Shown here: piece by piece, positions 23,020-33,657 of the stretch | Position numbering within the stretch: position 1 is the stretch's first letter | How the letters are laid out: each line of letters begins with the position of its first letter | The notes under the pieces: generated by a model | What the model saw: only the letters and a program-made list of their open reading frames with translations | What the model was told of the DNA's origin: nothing | Databases searched by the model: none | Assembly (NCBI RefSeq): GCF_042100115.1 | Contig: NC_091272.1 | Coordinates: 868,001 to 932,000 of the forward strand | Direction: 5' to 3' | Length of the DNA: 64,000 nt | Origin: Alternaria dauci | Taxonomy: Eukaryota; Ascomycota; Dothideomycetes; Pleosporales; Pleosporaceae | Made by a program: the position numbers and the translations under genes

Positions 23020-24237
23020 CTATGTAGTCTGGACGCTCTCTGTGGTCGGCTCAGGAGTCGCTGCATCCGCTTCTTTTGTTGCTGCCGCAAGGTCCCTGTC
23101 CAGGTTCTTCTCATCTTCTGCAGCCGCTGCAGCCTCATCGTCTCCGTCTTCTACGTCGCCCTTGAGCTTAGCACCCTTTCTTTCTGGCATGACGGCCATG
23201 AAAGCCTTGCCCCAGTCTCCAAATTCCATCCACTTGAGCATAATCTCCAGCACATGGTTTGTGACCAGGACCTGCCGGCTCTTCATCTCAAGATATTCGC
23301 CAATGGGCAACTTTGCAGTTTTGATTCCACGCGCCACTGCGCGCCTATGGCAGATGCCCTTGTGTCGGTTCTTGTCGACTAAACCACCAATGATGTAGGT
23401 GCTATTGGGCTTCAGGTGCGTAAGAACGTTGTCCGACTCGGATGAAAGATAGACGACTTCGCCTTCCTCTTCTGCGGTCCCCGCTTGTTCCTGCTCGCTT
23501 GAACCGTTGGATTCCGCTGAAGTCTTCAACGCACCGAGAACTTGTCCGCCATCTGGTCCTGACATCCACTCCTTGGCCTTCTCAGAAACTTCCACAAAAT
23601 CCTCCTCGAAGAACTGGAAGCCCTTCCAACTCGTGTACTGTTTTGCCAAAATGCCATCAAACCGCTCCTTCATTTTGCCACCGAAGCTACTCAGTGCCAG
23701 GTGAGCTCTGAAATTTGCCTTTCGATTGTCGCTGTAACACCTTGTGATTTGAAGTCCTAAGCTCTTGAGCTCGTTGTCGAACATCAGCTCCTCGAAATCG
23801 CAGTCGAAGATTACTGTGACGGGTACTTGTTTTCCAGTTGCCTGTCTAGGAGGACGTGAAGGCGGTGGTCTCGGTCTCTTGCCATTCTCATCTGTAGGCA
23901 TCTTCGCCCACTCTTCTCGTCGTCGCTCTTTCTTCTCTTTGACTTTTTCTTTTCGCTTTAATTTGCGATCTTCGCGTCCAGATTCCCAACGTTCAAGTCG
24001 TCTTTGCTTTTTGAGCTGGTTTTTAGACAACTTTGGCTCTGTGCCTTCACCTTCAGCCGACACTCCAGTAGTCCCAGTAGGGCCAGCTTGATTGCTATTT
24101 TCCGCAGCCACGGGTAGTTGTTCGTTTGGTGTGAGAGTGGCAGTTGCGTCCGCCAAATCCACATCACCGTCCGCATGCTCCAGCTTGCGCATCTTGGCGG
24201 GACGTCCTTCAGAATCCATCATGTTGTGGCCGTCCAT
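23020..24237 (-). CDS. TRM10: tRNA (guanine-9-N1)-methyltransferase Trm10
   Basis: One open frame of about 405 residues. A highly charged Lys/Arg/Glu N-terminus (about residues 70-115, KKQRRLERWESGREDRKLKRK) precedes the SPOUT-class catalytic domain. Domain marks are VTVIFDCDFEELM, ITRCYSDNRKA, VVYLSSESDNVL, YIIGGLVDKNRHKGICHRRA and TAKLPIGEYLEMKSRQVLVTNHVLEIMLKW. The VDKNR loop and the LPIGEY segment are typical of Trm10 and form the knot that binds S-adenosylmethionine. It methylates N1 of guanosine 9 in tRNAs, in the nucleus or cytosol. The C-terminal tail is acidic and Ala-rich. It is divergent from NDUFA13, with only 185 bases between starts. Confidence 0.95.
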   Translation of the reverse strand: MDGHNMMDSEGRPAKMRKLEHADGDVDLADATATLTPNEQLPVAAENSNQAGPTGTTGVSAEGEGTEPKLSKNQLKKQRRLERWESGREDRKLKRKEKVKEKKERRREEWAKMPTDENGKRPRPPPSRPPRQATGKQVPVTVIFDCDFEELMFDNELKSLGLQITRCYSDNRKANFRAHLALSSFGGKMKERFDGILAKQYTSWKGFQFFEEDFVEVSEKAKEWMSGPDGGQVLGALKTSAESNGSSEQEQAGTAEEEGEVVYLSSESDNVLTHLKPNSTYIIGGLVDKNRHKGICHRRAVARGIKTAKLPIGEYLEMKSRQVLVTNHVLEIMLKWMEFGDWGKAFMAVMPERKGAKLKGDVEDGDDEAAAAAEDEKNLDRDLAAATKEADAATPEPTTESVQTT

Positions 24238-24422
24238 CGATTAGAGAAATTAGGTCGTGATGTCTTTTGTCCACTCAGCGTCGACAAAATTATGCTCACT
24301 CACTTGTTAGCGTGCCAAGCCAGATCCCTGTCATCGCGGCTTCCCGAGCTCGAACCTCACTTCACGTCTCCGCACTGACGACACCTCCGAACTCGAATTG
24401 AGCCACGAACAAATCGCCCAAC
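24238..24422. promoter_or_regulatory. Shared upstream region of TRM10 and NDUFA13
   Basis: Only 185 bases separate the two divergent start codons, so core promoters and 5' leaders must overlap or be very compact. Confidence 0.6.
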
Positions 24423-24908
24423 ATGCCGCAGGATATGCCGCCCGTTGGCGGCTACAGCCCCGTACAATACAAGCGCAACTTGCCTGTTCGAGGCTTCCGC
24501 CCCGCCGCATACCTCTTCGGAACCGCGGCGCTCATGACATACGGATTTTGGAGGGTCGGACAAGGAATCAGGGAGCACAAGTACGCGCATTCTCGGAACA
24601 AGACACTGCGGTGTTTTAGAATTAGAGGGACAAGTGCTGACTGATGACAGCGAACTCGCACGCGAGAAGATGTGGGCGCGGATACACCTCATCCCAGCGC
24701 TCCAAGCCGAAGAAGACCGGGATCAAGTACGAAGACATTTGGCGGACAAGGCGAGGGAGAAGGAGCTACTTGGTACCGAGACCAAGGTCTACAACAGCGA
24801 CAGGCACGTGCTTGAAGACATGGCTTTTTACAGAACATTGGCTAATGATCTCATGACAGATTCGTTCGACCTACCTTTGCAATCACGCCCGAGCACGAGA
24901 CCAAGTAG
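24423..24908 (+). CDS. NDUFA13: NADH dehydrogenase (complex I) subunit NDUFA13 / GRIM-19
   Basis: Three exons, 24423..24580, 24651..24803 and 24860..24908, give about 119 residues. The start MPQDMPPVGGY, the single membrane segment PAAYLFGTAALMTYGFW, and LAREKMWARIHLIPALQAEEDRDQVRR match the fungal subunit, as does the end RFVRPTFAITPEHETK. It is an accessory subunit of the complex I membrane arm. The second intron is unusual: keeping the conserved ending requires the donor CAG/GCACGT, a GC-AG intron; the first available GT five bases on (GTGCTT) shifts the frame and loses the ending. The first intron is a normal 70-bp GT-AG intron (GTACGC). Confidence 0.9.
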
Positions 24909-25418
24909 AGTGGCATACCGCTTTGTACGCGTCTATAAATATTTAGAGGTCGTTGGCAGGACCATGCACATAGAGCCGTGGCCTGAACAACTGCTATCTC
25001 CAAATGGAATTCTTCTTTGTGTTTGAAACTATGATGCAGACCACATTCTCTGGACCCAGAACAATGCAAGCCCGGTCCTCAAAGAGCCGCTGCTTGCGCA
25101 TCCATCTAGTCACAATGTTTTCGACCCTACTGACTATGTCATGCACCGTAATAGGGTCTAGTCCAAAGTACGGTTCGTAGACGTTGCAATTCCTAGATTC
25201 ACGACAACTCACAGCGACACCCTGGCGCGCTCCATCCAGCAGTACCTCACGTGTTGTGATGCGCCACCTCCCGATTGTAGCTTACACTATCACCAACAGC
25301 ACAAAGTCTCCACATTTCTCTTCCATACAACAGTTTCCCTGGCCCTCCTCATTTACCACTTCGACCGTACCTACAACACTGACCATCGGCCAAGTTTTGA
25401 AGACTTCACAACTCAATC
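24909..25418. other. Intergenic, no gene seen
   Basis: The NDUFA13 3' end is followed by the CT- and CA-rich upstream region of the next plus-strand gene. No coding frame is supported. Confidence 0.5.
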
Positions 25419-26261
25419 ATGTCTTTCCTCACTAACATGCTCCAAGGCTTAAAGAGCACACCCCTTGTCCGCACAAACTCCCCACCACATACGAGCGGCG
25501 ATGTCATCCCTGACCAGATCAACGACGAAGACTGGGAGATCGTCAACCCACACGAAGCAGGTGTCTCTTACCACGACCGCGTCACACTTCTTCTCGGTCC
25601 CCGTCAAGAGACGCGCTATCAAATCCCCCTCATCGACGTTCCCAAGTCCTCAAGGCTTTTGAATAAACTCAAAATGCTCGCGCCATCACACCGCACCATC
25701 CACCTGCTCTTCATCGATCGATCGATGGTCAATTTCTACCTCAGTCTCCAAGCTATACCTGCCGATGCGATGGCGATTGAACTGTCCTGGATGGATATTA
25801 TCAAGCTAGCTACAACGGCCAATGCATTCGAAGACACCGTCATCGAAGATAGGGCACTCGTAGCGCTCACACAAAAGGCCATTATGGCCCTCTCGCCTGG
25901 CAACGCAGAATCTCTCTTCAAGGAGGACGACTTTACATTCGCCTACACATACCACACCGAGACGGGTAATGGGGATAAGCTCATCAAGACGCTGGGTGAC
26001 ATCCGGGAAATGGACGTGCATGAACCTGATTTACCCCTGGTGAAGCTGTCAAAGGCCAAAGATGTGAAGTCGAAGCTGGAGGCTATCAAGCAGAAGGGTT
26101 GGAATACCAGATATGGTAACAGTGTGCTGAAGGGTACAGGATTGAGCGCTGCAAAGAAGGAGGGGGATGGCAAGGCGCACCCAATTCGGCAGCCAGCCGT
26201 ACCACCTAGCATCGAAGCCTTGAAGCGTGGGGATGCTAAGAATTTTATTTGGCGTCGATAA
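25419..26261 (+). CDS. Uncharacterised protein
   Basis: An intronless frame of 280 residues starting MSFLTNMLQGLKSTP, preceded by a CT-rich leader and with a good AATCATG start context. Near residues 45-100, RVTLLLGPRQETRYQIPLIDVPKSSRLLNKL has the look of the first half of a BTB-like fold (strand, strand, helix), and the region around 120-165 is helical. There is no HWLY-type BTB core, so I do not call it BTB. The tail is Lys-rich (SKAKDVKSKLEAIKQKGW) and ends IEALKRGDAKNFIWRR. No signal peptide or membrane segment. Length and even codon character support a real gene; the function is unknown. Confidence 0.75.
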   Translation: MSFLTNMLQGLKSTPLVRTNSPPHTSGDVIPDQINDEDWEIVNPHEAGVSYHDRVTLLLGPRQETRYQIPLIDVPKSSRLLNKLKMLAPSHRTIHLLFIDRSMVNFYLSLQAIPADAMAIELSWMDIIKLATTANAFEDTVIEDRALVALTQKAIMALSPGNAESLFKEDDFTFAYTYHTETGNGDKLIKTLGDIREMDVHEPDLPLVKLSKAKDVKSKLEAIKQKGWNTRYGNSVLKGTGLSAAKKEGDGKAHPIRQPAVPPSIEALKRGDAKNFIWRR

Positions 26262-26436
26262 AGAGGATATAGGCACCAATGAATGACAAATTCATGCCGT
26301 ATAAGAGACACAACGAAGCATCATTCCAGAAGAGACCCACCGCATCTTAGGCATGAGTATAGGCTATCTACTCACTTAGTACTTAGTTAGTATATGACGA
26401 TGTGAGCTCCCCAAAAGAAATTAATGATACTACCAA

Positions 26437-27978
26437 CTAGACGCTTAAAGCCATTCCCTCCTCTTCACATCTAGAGCACAAGCACGGACCCTCAAACCAT
26501 GGCCACAGCATCTCCTGTCTTTGCTCTACCGGAATGCGCCCAACATTTAGGTAACTACAGAACAGCTCCTCATTCTTTTTGATCGGCTTGAGAGCAAAGA
26601 AGCTCACAGTTGTGCTTCCGTTCTCCCTTCTCCACTCCACGTTCGGTTCGCAGCTGTGGTTGAACAGCGGTAGATGTGGCGCGATTTCGTCAACGAAGCC
26701 AAGTCGCAGGTCGGGTGACCCTGCTTTGTTGTTCGCTAGCCGAGTCCATATCGAGTGTAAGACGTCCGCATCGAAGTTGCGATTTTTGAAGATGTCTACC
26801 CCAAGTTGTTCTAGGATCTTGTTCGGAACGATGATCGATTCGTTGAGAGTGAACACATCAAGATGATCTTTGTTGGCAAGAGGCTTGAGACGCGCAATCA
26901 GCGGGTGATCTAGCGGCGAATTCTCGACACCCGATTGAACGCATGCCGCCAGTAGTCGTAACATGAGGAGGGGCCGTAGAGGCGAGGCGTTGTGCGTCAA
27001 GCCCTTGGCGGGTTCCTGAAGCCACGCAAAGTCTCTGCCGCAGATGACTTTGTGATAGGTGTTCATTGCGAGATCAAGGCACGCTACTGAGCAGTAGGTC
27101 TCAGTGCAACATTCTGCCTGTGTTGGCTTTTTCGGTAAGCGCGCATAGCAGTTACAGCAGGAGTCTGGGGACGGAGTACTGTATATACCGGTGGCGGTCC
27201 GATCCGTAAGTATGCATTCTCCAGCCCGTACCTCGCGAGCTGCGAACATGCCTAGCATGTCCTCATTCGAGTCCTTGACCAAGGTACTATGACTCAGATA
27301 GCACGTGGTCTTTGTTCCACTCCCCTGGAGCTCTTGATTAATGAGCTTGATGAGTTCTGGGTCCCTTCTAAGATGGCAGTCCATGGTCCAAGGATATTCT
27401 ACAGTGAGTACACCACCATCTCTTATCCTATCTCTGAGCTCAAAAGATGTACCTCCCAGTGCTATAGCAGCCTCTTCTTTCCGCCTCAGAAGCTCGTGTA
27501 GTTTGGCAAGTCTCTTCGCAGTGTCTTCCTGCCACAAAGGCCCAGCGTCGATTGCTGATTCGTCCAGGATCTTTGCTGCGTCCCATTGGCAATGGCAAGC
27601 TTGCAAAGCAGCTTCAAGCAGTTTGAAAACTTCTGCCCTATCTTGATCGTTTCCAGGAGCTCGTGCTTCGAGAACTTGGGCTTTATACGCATCAGCGACA
27701 GCGAGTTCGGGAAAACCTAACATCATCATGCAACTTCCTCGGCGTAACCAGGCATTAAAATCGTAAGGTTGGCGTGTAATGCTCCCATTGTAGCTATCGA
27801 GCGACTGCAGGATTCCTTGCACCACACTGGGATGTGGTCGACCGGAAACCAAAAGACTAGTGGGCGGGCCTGCTCCGGGGCGATAGATGGACGGCACCCA
27901 GCGCTGTGAAAGTTCTGTGTTTGTTGAGTCCTGGTGTACCTTTGCGCTCGCTTCCGAAACAGAAATCTTACTTTCCAT
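26437..27978 (-). CDS. SET domain protein with MYND-like Cys cluster (SMYD-type)
   Basis: An open frame of 513 residues. The N-terminal 200 residues are helical and TPR-like. The SET domain is split, as in SMYD proteins: an early SET strand (GMFAAREVRAGECILTD), a cysteine cluster resembling a MYND finger (CCNCYARLPKK...CCTETYCSVAC), a helical insert, then LPLFNHSCEPNVEW (NHSCEPN at residues 440-446) and EELFCSYLN. A post-SET CLCSRC follows at residues 499-504. It is likely a protein lysine methyltransferase using S-adenosylmethionine; the target is unknown. A 5' alternative exists: a frame starting at ATG 28082 could splice near 27970 (GTAAGA) into this frame, which would replace the first residues. 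I cannot decide between them. Confidence 0.88.
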   Translation of the reverse strand: MESKISVSEASAKVHQDSTNTELSQRWVPSIYRPGAGPPTSLLVSGRPHPSVVQGILQSLDSYNGSITRQPYDFNAWLRRGSCMMMLGFPELAVADAYKAQVLEARAPGNDQDRAEVFKLLEAALQACHCQWDAAKILDESAIDAGPLWQEDTAKRLAKLHELLRRKEEAAIALGGTSFELRDRIRDGGVLTVEYPWTMDCHLRRDPELIKLINQELQGSGTKTTCYLSHSTLVKDSNEDMLGMFAAREVRAGECILTDRTATGIYSTPSPDSCCNCYARLPKKPTQAECCTETYCSVACLDLAMNTYHKVICGRDFAWLQEPAKGLTHNASPLRPLLMLRLLAACVQSGVENSPLDHPLIARLKPLANKDHLDVFTLNESIIVPNKILEQLGVDIFKNRNFDADVLHSIWTRLANNKAGSPDLRLGFVDEIAPHLPLFNHSCEPNVEWRRENGSTTVSFFALKPIKKNEELFCSYLNVGRIPVEQRQEMLWPWFEGPCLCSRCEEEGMALSV

Positions 27979-28815
27979 GCCTGGCGGTATCTAGAGCCAA
28001 AGGCACTGGCCTGCTCATGCCTGTGGCCGTTGTCAGCCTCGTTGAAGGGACGTGCACCAGGGCTGACGATGTTTGACGTCATCACAGAGAGGGCGCGGTT
28101 CAGCTCGGTGCACATCCATCCCTCCACCACCAACTCTAGGGACTGAACGTGCATGGAACTCAAGGCACAGAAAGCAACATTCATCTATTATCAAAAGCGA
28201 AAAGAATAGACACATTGCAACGCAGACTGTGCTGGCTCAGTAGCGCGGCAGCTTCGGTCTAATACTCTCCGAATGGACGTCAGGCGAGGCTGAACATGAA
28301 GCGCTCTACCGCCTTCGAATGTATGGCAGGTCAGACCAAGAAAGACTTGACGCAGTGTACTCAGGACCGCGAGGCCAGCCTGGCACCCTCTGTCCGCCAA
28401 CATGATCAGGCTACATCGACACCAACAAGGTAAAGTAAGTGGAGGCAAGCAAGCACAGGGGGCACGACCCCGCACGCCACTGTCATGTACGACAGGGAGA
28501 ATCGACACGAAGATAACAGGCTTATGCGCTAAGCTCCAAGGCCAAGAGATTCGTATCGTTTCGGGACAAGCTTGGTATTGCTTCTAAGAACATTCTTCTA
28601 CGGAAAAGACTGTATCATATCTAACGTTCATCAGACTTCCACCTTGTCTACCTCTCAGTTTCAACGCCGCACACAGCAACCACATATCTAGCAATAATCG
28701 GCAATATTGTAAGTGGGGTATATGTGGTTTGTGCGGCACGCTGGACTGCCACCTTTGACATATGGGTTACTCTCTGATTGCATGTCAGTCTGTCTCCAAG
28801 TATTGTTCAGCCGTG
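27979..28815. other. Intergenic; possible 5' exon of the SET gene
   Basis: Between 27979 and 28184 a minus frame of plausible composition could be an upstream exon of the SET gene. From 28200 to 28815 I see nothing coding. Confidence 0.4.
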
Positions 28816-29330
28816 TTACTTACTGTCTACCTGAAGATCCTTTCGTGGCTGCCTCACGATAGTCTGGCTTCGATCGGCCGGCGTGAGGTCATTCTCGCAT
28901 TGAATCTGCTCATCGCCTCCGTTCACAGTAGTACTGCCGCTCCACAAATCGATGTGGTAGATGCCAGCGGCCCAGTCGGTAGTACATTGAGCGCAATAGT
29001 CCTCGAAACGGAGATATTTCCTTGTGTATGGATCATAGATGATTTCACATTGTGTGAATTCGCCGGGAGCGGAGGCAAACGTCAAGGGGTTATCGTAGGT
29101 GCCTGTACCCCCAGCCTTGTAGCCGCGGCCGCAGTCGTAGGCGGTGGCCGGGCCGGGAGGGTCGTTATCTGTAGAAACGAAGGTATAGGGTTAGTGTACA
29201 TCCCACGTCCATTTCATACAGTCAACTCACCTGGGTATCCGTAGTAGGTGTGGGTGACCCTGGTGACTTTGGTGCAGCCGAAAGCCATAAGGCTGAAGGA
29301 AGACAGTGCGACAAGGATCGAGGCGCGCAT
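28816..29330 (-). CDS. Small cysteine-containing secreted protein
   Basis: Two exons, 29330..29231 and 29168..28816, join in phase (G plus AT) to about 150 residues. The intron is 62 bp with donor GTGAGT and acceptor CTACAG. The first 17 residues (MRASILVALSSFSLMAF) are a signal peptide, with a Cys directly after. The mature protein has ordered cysteines (YDCGRGYKAGG, QCEIIYDP, DYCAQCTTDW, IQCENDL) and many aromatic residues, as in small secreted proteins that bind surfaces or hosts. The family is not identified. A possible donor (GTAGAC/GTAAGT) near the stop leaves the last few residues uncertain. It may be an effector-like or wall-associated protein; that is inference only. Confidence 0.8.
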
Positions 29331-30187
29331 GTTGAGAATTGGGAAGGATACAATGATCTTTGTGAGCTTTGTTGTGATCTGGAGTCTTTCTCGAGCTGGT
29401 CAGTCATCTCTTATACTCTTTGTCTAAGAAGGCAGTGATCCTTTCGTCAAGAGGCTGTGGAGCCACATTCTAATTTTCACCTAGTTCTCACGACTACAAA
29501 CCCGTCGCCGAATGAGATGCGGGAGGTATTGGGTCGTATGCTCTACAATTAGGAAAACACCATGCGTAGCTTATGCTTCCGCGGGTTGTCGAAGTCCGGA
29601 TGGGGCTCTTTTTTCGTATTCCACGGCTATCCATGTCAAGTGCTTGCTTTGTCACGATATTTTTGCCTACATAATGCATGAAGCTGACGAAGCTTAACGT
29701 ATGGTGGGGAATTAATTAATACCAACCGTCTGTGGCGCGAGGCTAGACAAACCGAGAGGCGGGAGCGTGCCGTCTCGGGGTCGACCGCTGCTGTGACCAA
29801 TCAGCGCACGCGTAGACATCTTGTGGCGTTGATGACACATATCTCTGGTATCACAAAACACTGAAAGCAGTTCATGCCTTACAAGGTTGCTCAGAACTAC
29901 TCGAATCCAGCGTCTATATCCACTCACCACCTACGTGTGTGTCTGTGTACGACCTACGATAGGTCGTTGGTCATGGGGCCGATCAAGCCGGCTTATTGTT
30001 TTGCAGCGATCGCTTCTTATCGCATCGTAGCCTCGTGAACATGCGGCAAGCTTCCTGACTAGACAGAGCAGCTGCCTTTACGAGCAATAAGCTTCAGCCC
30101 ACCTCTTGAGTCTTCTACTGCAGCGCATCTCGACTCGCGTCCGTCAGCGGCACTCACACTCAGCAAGCCCTCCGAGTCCACAAGATC
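29331..30187. other. Intergenic, no gene seen
   Basis: About 860 bases between the divergent starts of the small secreted protein and the membrane protein. Only short chance frames. Confidence 0.5.
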
Positions 30188-31076
30188 ATGCTATATTATA
30201 GCATCGGCGCTTGGCTAGTTTTTAACCTTTTCTCAAGTATAAATGTTATTCAAGTCGTTTATGGTTCGAGAATCGCGACGTTTACGGACGGAGAGTGCAA
30301 GAACTCGTTCCAGAGTTTCAACGCAGAAAACGGCGTAAGAGTACCTATACGAACTTCGCGGGAGACATACACTGACTTCGCCCCCCGAAATTTAGTATCC
30401 CAACGGGTCTTGCACTAGGCTGGCCGACCAGGGGAGATATGAGAGCTTTCAGGTCGTAGATCTTGATCCAGGCTGCAGTGGTGAGTAGTTGCGTCGTACC
30501 TTTTGAGAGGATGTTCACTCATCAACGACACCAGCGACCATTTACGGGGCCGACAGCGAAGAGTTTGTACCATGCTCTTCGACAGTCCTCCAGTTCGCTC
30601 GGATAGCCGAGTGCTACAACTCCTCTTTCGTGTACTACAGCGTTGACACTTGTACACCGCCTGACCAGATATCATCGTCGCCGCCATCGTCCTCTCCATC
30701 ATCGACCACATCTCCCAACGCAGTCAATAGACCCAAGAAGAACAACACTGGCGCTATAGCTGGTGGCGTAGTCGGTGGCGTGTGTGGCCTTGCTCTCATC
30801 GCCGCCGCCATCTATCTACTTCTACGTCATAAGAAGAAACACGGTCAAGTGCCAGAAATACCGTCCGACGAGCGAGGAGAGGTTGGCGGAAGTGCAATCA
30901 CCGAAATGCCACACGAAGATTCAAAGCAAGAGATGGATTCCAAGAACATAGCCCCCCAGGAACTCGGTAACAAGCCTAGCGTGGAATTGCCACCCGCAGA
31001 GTTGCCGGGTGACGATGTTGCTCAGCATTCTCCGTACATACCTGACTCTCAGCTCACTATCGGTGAGAAGCGCTGA
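30188..31076 (+). CDS. Single-pass membrane protein with Ser/Pro-rich stalk
   Basis: Three exons (30188..30334, 30396..30480, 30535..31076) join in phase to about 257 residues. Residues 1-26 are a signal peptide. The extracellular part of about 95 residues has six cysteines (GECKNSF, GSCTRL, PGCSAT, VPCSST, AECYNSS, DTCTPP) and so probably three disulfides. A Ser/Pro-rich stalk (ISSSPPSSSPSSTTS) leads to a Gly-rich membrane helix (GAIAGGVVGGVCGLALIAAAIYLLL) and a basic stop-transfer HKKKHG. The cytoplasmic tail is acidic and Pro-rich. This layout is common in fungal Mid2/Wsc-like surface sensors, but the ectodomain is not WSC. Ligand and role unknown. Confidence 0.85.
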
Positions 31077-32039
31077 GAAAATCGGAGACAATTCCGTGAA
31101 AGAAAAAGAAGACGCGAAGGGGTTGGTAGGCATTAGTCTAGCTTGAATGTCGGAAGATGGATTATGAGAATAGGCTGGGCCTAGTCACATGTGACTTCTC
31201 GATTCAACTACAAGAGTAACCGTCATAGTTTAGGATAGGTTAGCTGGTTCTCATTTCTGTCCTTCTAGTGCGCGTCCGATATACCACTAAGAAGCAGTCT
31301 ATAAACAGGGCTGAGAGATATCGTCTTCTTCATACACTACCATACGAGTGCAGGTGAGGTGGCATCGCGATGGTGCATCGATAAGGCCATCCCGCAATCG
31401 GTAAGTCTGTGGACCTATACTTCCAACTTCCCAAGAAGACACCAACCCAACCTTGCGTCCCGAGGTCTGTTCAGGGCGGTGACCCCGCATGTGATAAGCC
31501 TCGCGGACACAACTCCGCCGCATCACACATGGTTCCGACTTTGCCAATAGACTACCATGAGCCGCATAGAACTATACGCGAAGCTTTCTCGATCTTTGTA
31601 TAGCCACATTATTCAGCTAACCTAGAGAATCCGCCAAGCATACGGTTAGACTAGTCGTTCCTCAGCTGCAAATGGGAAAGCCACCATCAGGTCTTCGTGG
31701 TACTCGATGCAGAACTAACAAAACAAGGTACTGAGCGAAAAAGCATTTTGGGCGCAGCACGGGATGGTTGTTCATGGCGTAGCTGAAGATGACCGCCACT
31801 ATCGAGATACATTGTATAGCTTCCGACTCCAGTCGCTTAGCGGGAATTCAGGTACGCGGAAATATGCGCGAAACATGTATAAGAGTAGCTTCTACTGAAG
31901 CTGTCTTCTGGACTGACCTTCCCAAGAACAAGACGAGATCCCAGTACCAAACCTTTCCAATCACCATCGTTTCTGTCAATCCGAACTCCACATCTCCACC
32001 CTCCAATCTCTTCACCATATTCGACGACTAGCCTCCAGG
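31077..32039. other. Intergenic; possible leader of the next gene
   Basis: A plus frame at 31789-32031 stops nine bases before the next start codon. It may be an upstream ORF in the leader or a spliced 5' exon. Nothing else coding is seen. Confidence 0.4.
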
Positions 32040-33429
32040 ATGCAGTCCATACAAGATAAGGTGAACAAGCTTACTAAGCTGCCATCTCCTTCACAGCGAG
32101 CACCCGACCTTGCGAGTGGCCGCATTCGCCTGTATCAAGATTTCAACTGGAACAGCAACAATACCGAGATCGACATCCACGATAATTACCGCCAGAAGGA
32201 GCGCTTCCAAGTAGACCGAAACTTGTTTGACAAGGCTAGTTGGATTGCATTCAACTTGCCGGTCGGGACCGTCCTTACGTTCATGGACCACCTTCCCAGT
32301 GTACCAGCTTCGGGAAAGTACGCAGACCTCTCTGACGCCGGTCGTACAATGGATCTCATCGGAACGGGACAAATTGAGGGAGTGGATCTGGACCAACTGC
32401 AGATGAATGACAAGATATCGCAATTCTTTTGGCGCACGGTTGACATGAATCAAGGCGCAATTGAGCTTTTCGACGACCAAGACTTCAAGAATAATCGTGT
32501 TACCATATATGTGTCACTTTCATTTCCAAGAGGCCTTCTTTTCGTATCTGACAATGGTATGTGGTATAGTCTTGAGCGAGTGGGCCCCTAACACCGTTCA
32601 CACCATGGATCGATGGTGGATAAACGACAGAACCACATCCCTACGATGGCACAGTTTGGATCGCGAGTCCGTCGAGCTCTACGACAACCCAGAAGGCAGA
32701 GGCGATCGTTTTAGCAGGATCATGGGCGGCGGCGAGACCAGAGAGGTCCGGAAGCTGCAAGATTCCGGCTTCAACGATCGAATAACGGCATTTCGCTGGA
32801 GCAACATCAACCCAGCGTACGAGCAAATCCAGGCTGTAGTGATTGCCGACACCGACCAGAAAATCGATCAATCGATCCAGGAAACAATATGGGTGGAGAA
32901 CCGGGATGAAAAAGAAGCATTGACAGCCATTGAATTCTCCAAGGAATACAAAACCGAGGTAAGTTTGGGGTAACTGGAGTGCCTACGGGATGTACACTGA
33001 TTCCATACATCCTCTTCGTAGATCACCACAACAGTGAAAGATACATACGCCACTGGCATGACAGCCGAATACTCCGTATCAGGCAAAGCAGGCATTGGCA
33101 TTGTAGAAGCCACGGTAGGATGGAAGGTGGCAGTCAAGTTCGACTACGCGCGCGAAACAACCAAGTCCACGAGCGTGACAAACACGCTGACTCTTGGCGT
33201 GGATCAGTCCGTCATGGTTCCCGCCCGTAGCAAGAGACTTGTCTATGTTACTGTTCATACGAGCAAGGTCGAGTCAAAGACATACACTACGAAGGCTGAA
33301 CGTTGGTACAGAGAACGTCTTACTGGATCTTACAAGAGCAACAAAGGCGGGGAAGAGCTTTGGAAAAGGGATGAGACGGTGCAAATTACTGTTACTGGTG
33401 GTTTGCAGGGCAAGACGAAGATAACTTAG
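32040..33429 (+). CDS. Beta-gamma-crystallin-like / aerolysin-like pore-former-type protein
   Basis: At least three exons on the plus strand. The first runs from 32040 to about 32510, the second from about 32560 to 32958, the third is 33022..33429. The last junction is clear (GTAAGT donor, CGTAG acceptor, phase 0). The first junction, between about 32505 and 32572, could not be settled because the best acceptor does not match the phase of any strong donor. The protein has two beta-gamma-crystallin-like repeats: the first ends in IELFDDQDFKNNR, the second contains INDRTTSLRW and VELYDNPEGRGDRF. A Ser/Thr-rich region of alternating residues follows (about 32830-33429), typical of the aerolysin/ETX-MTX2 pore-forming fold. 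No signal peptide is seen at 32040. The fusion resembles vertebrate beta-gamma-crystallin-fused aerolysin-like proteins. The target membrane and activity are unknown. Confidence 0.7.
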
Positions 33430-33657
33430 GCGAGACAAAACCATTGTAGCAAAGACGTCTTGGATGGTTTGACGTCACCGCATATGAAGGTGGTGCAAGA
33501 GGAGTTTTAGATGGGTAGAGTAATGCAATAGCTATTGTGTTTCGCCTAAATCGAGACGTCAATGACGTTTATCCAATACAGTTCAGTGCGTTATACACCA
33601 ACACGCCATAACTCCATGCAACAGCCCCGAGCAGCTATCCAAACTTACTCGAGTCAT

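Noticed and set aside
27726..28184. Separate minus-strand gene upstream of SET
   Set aside because: No own domain; more likely a possible 5' exon of the SET gene or chance.
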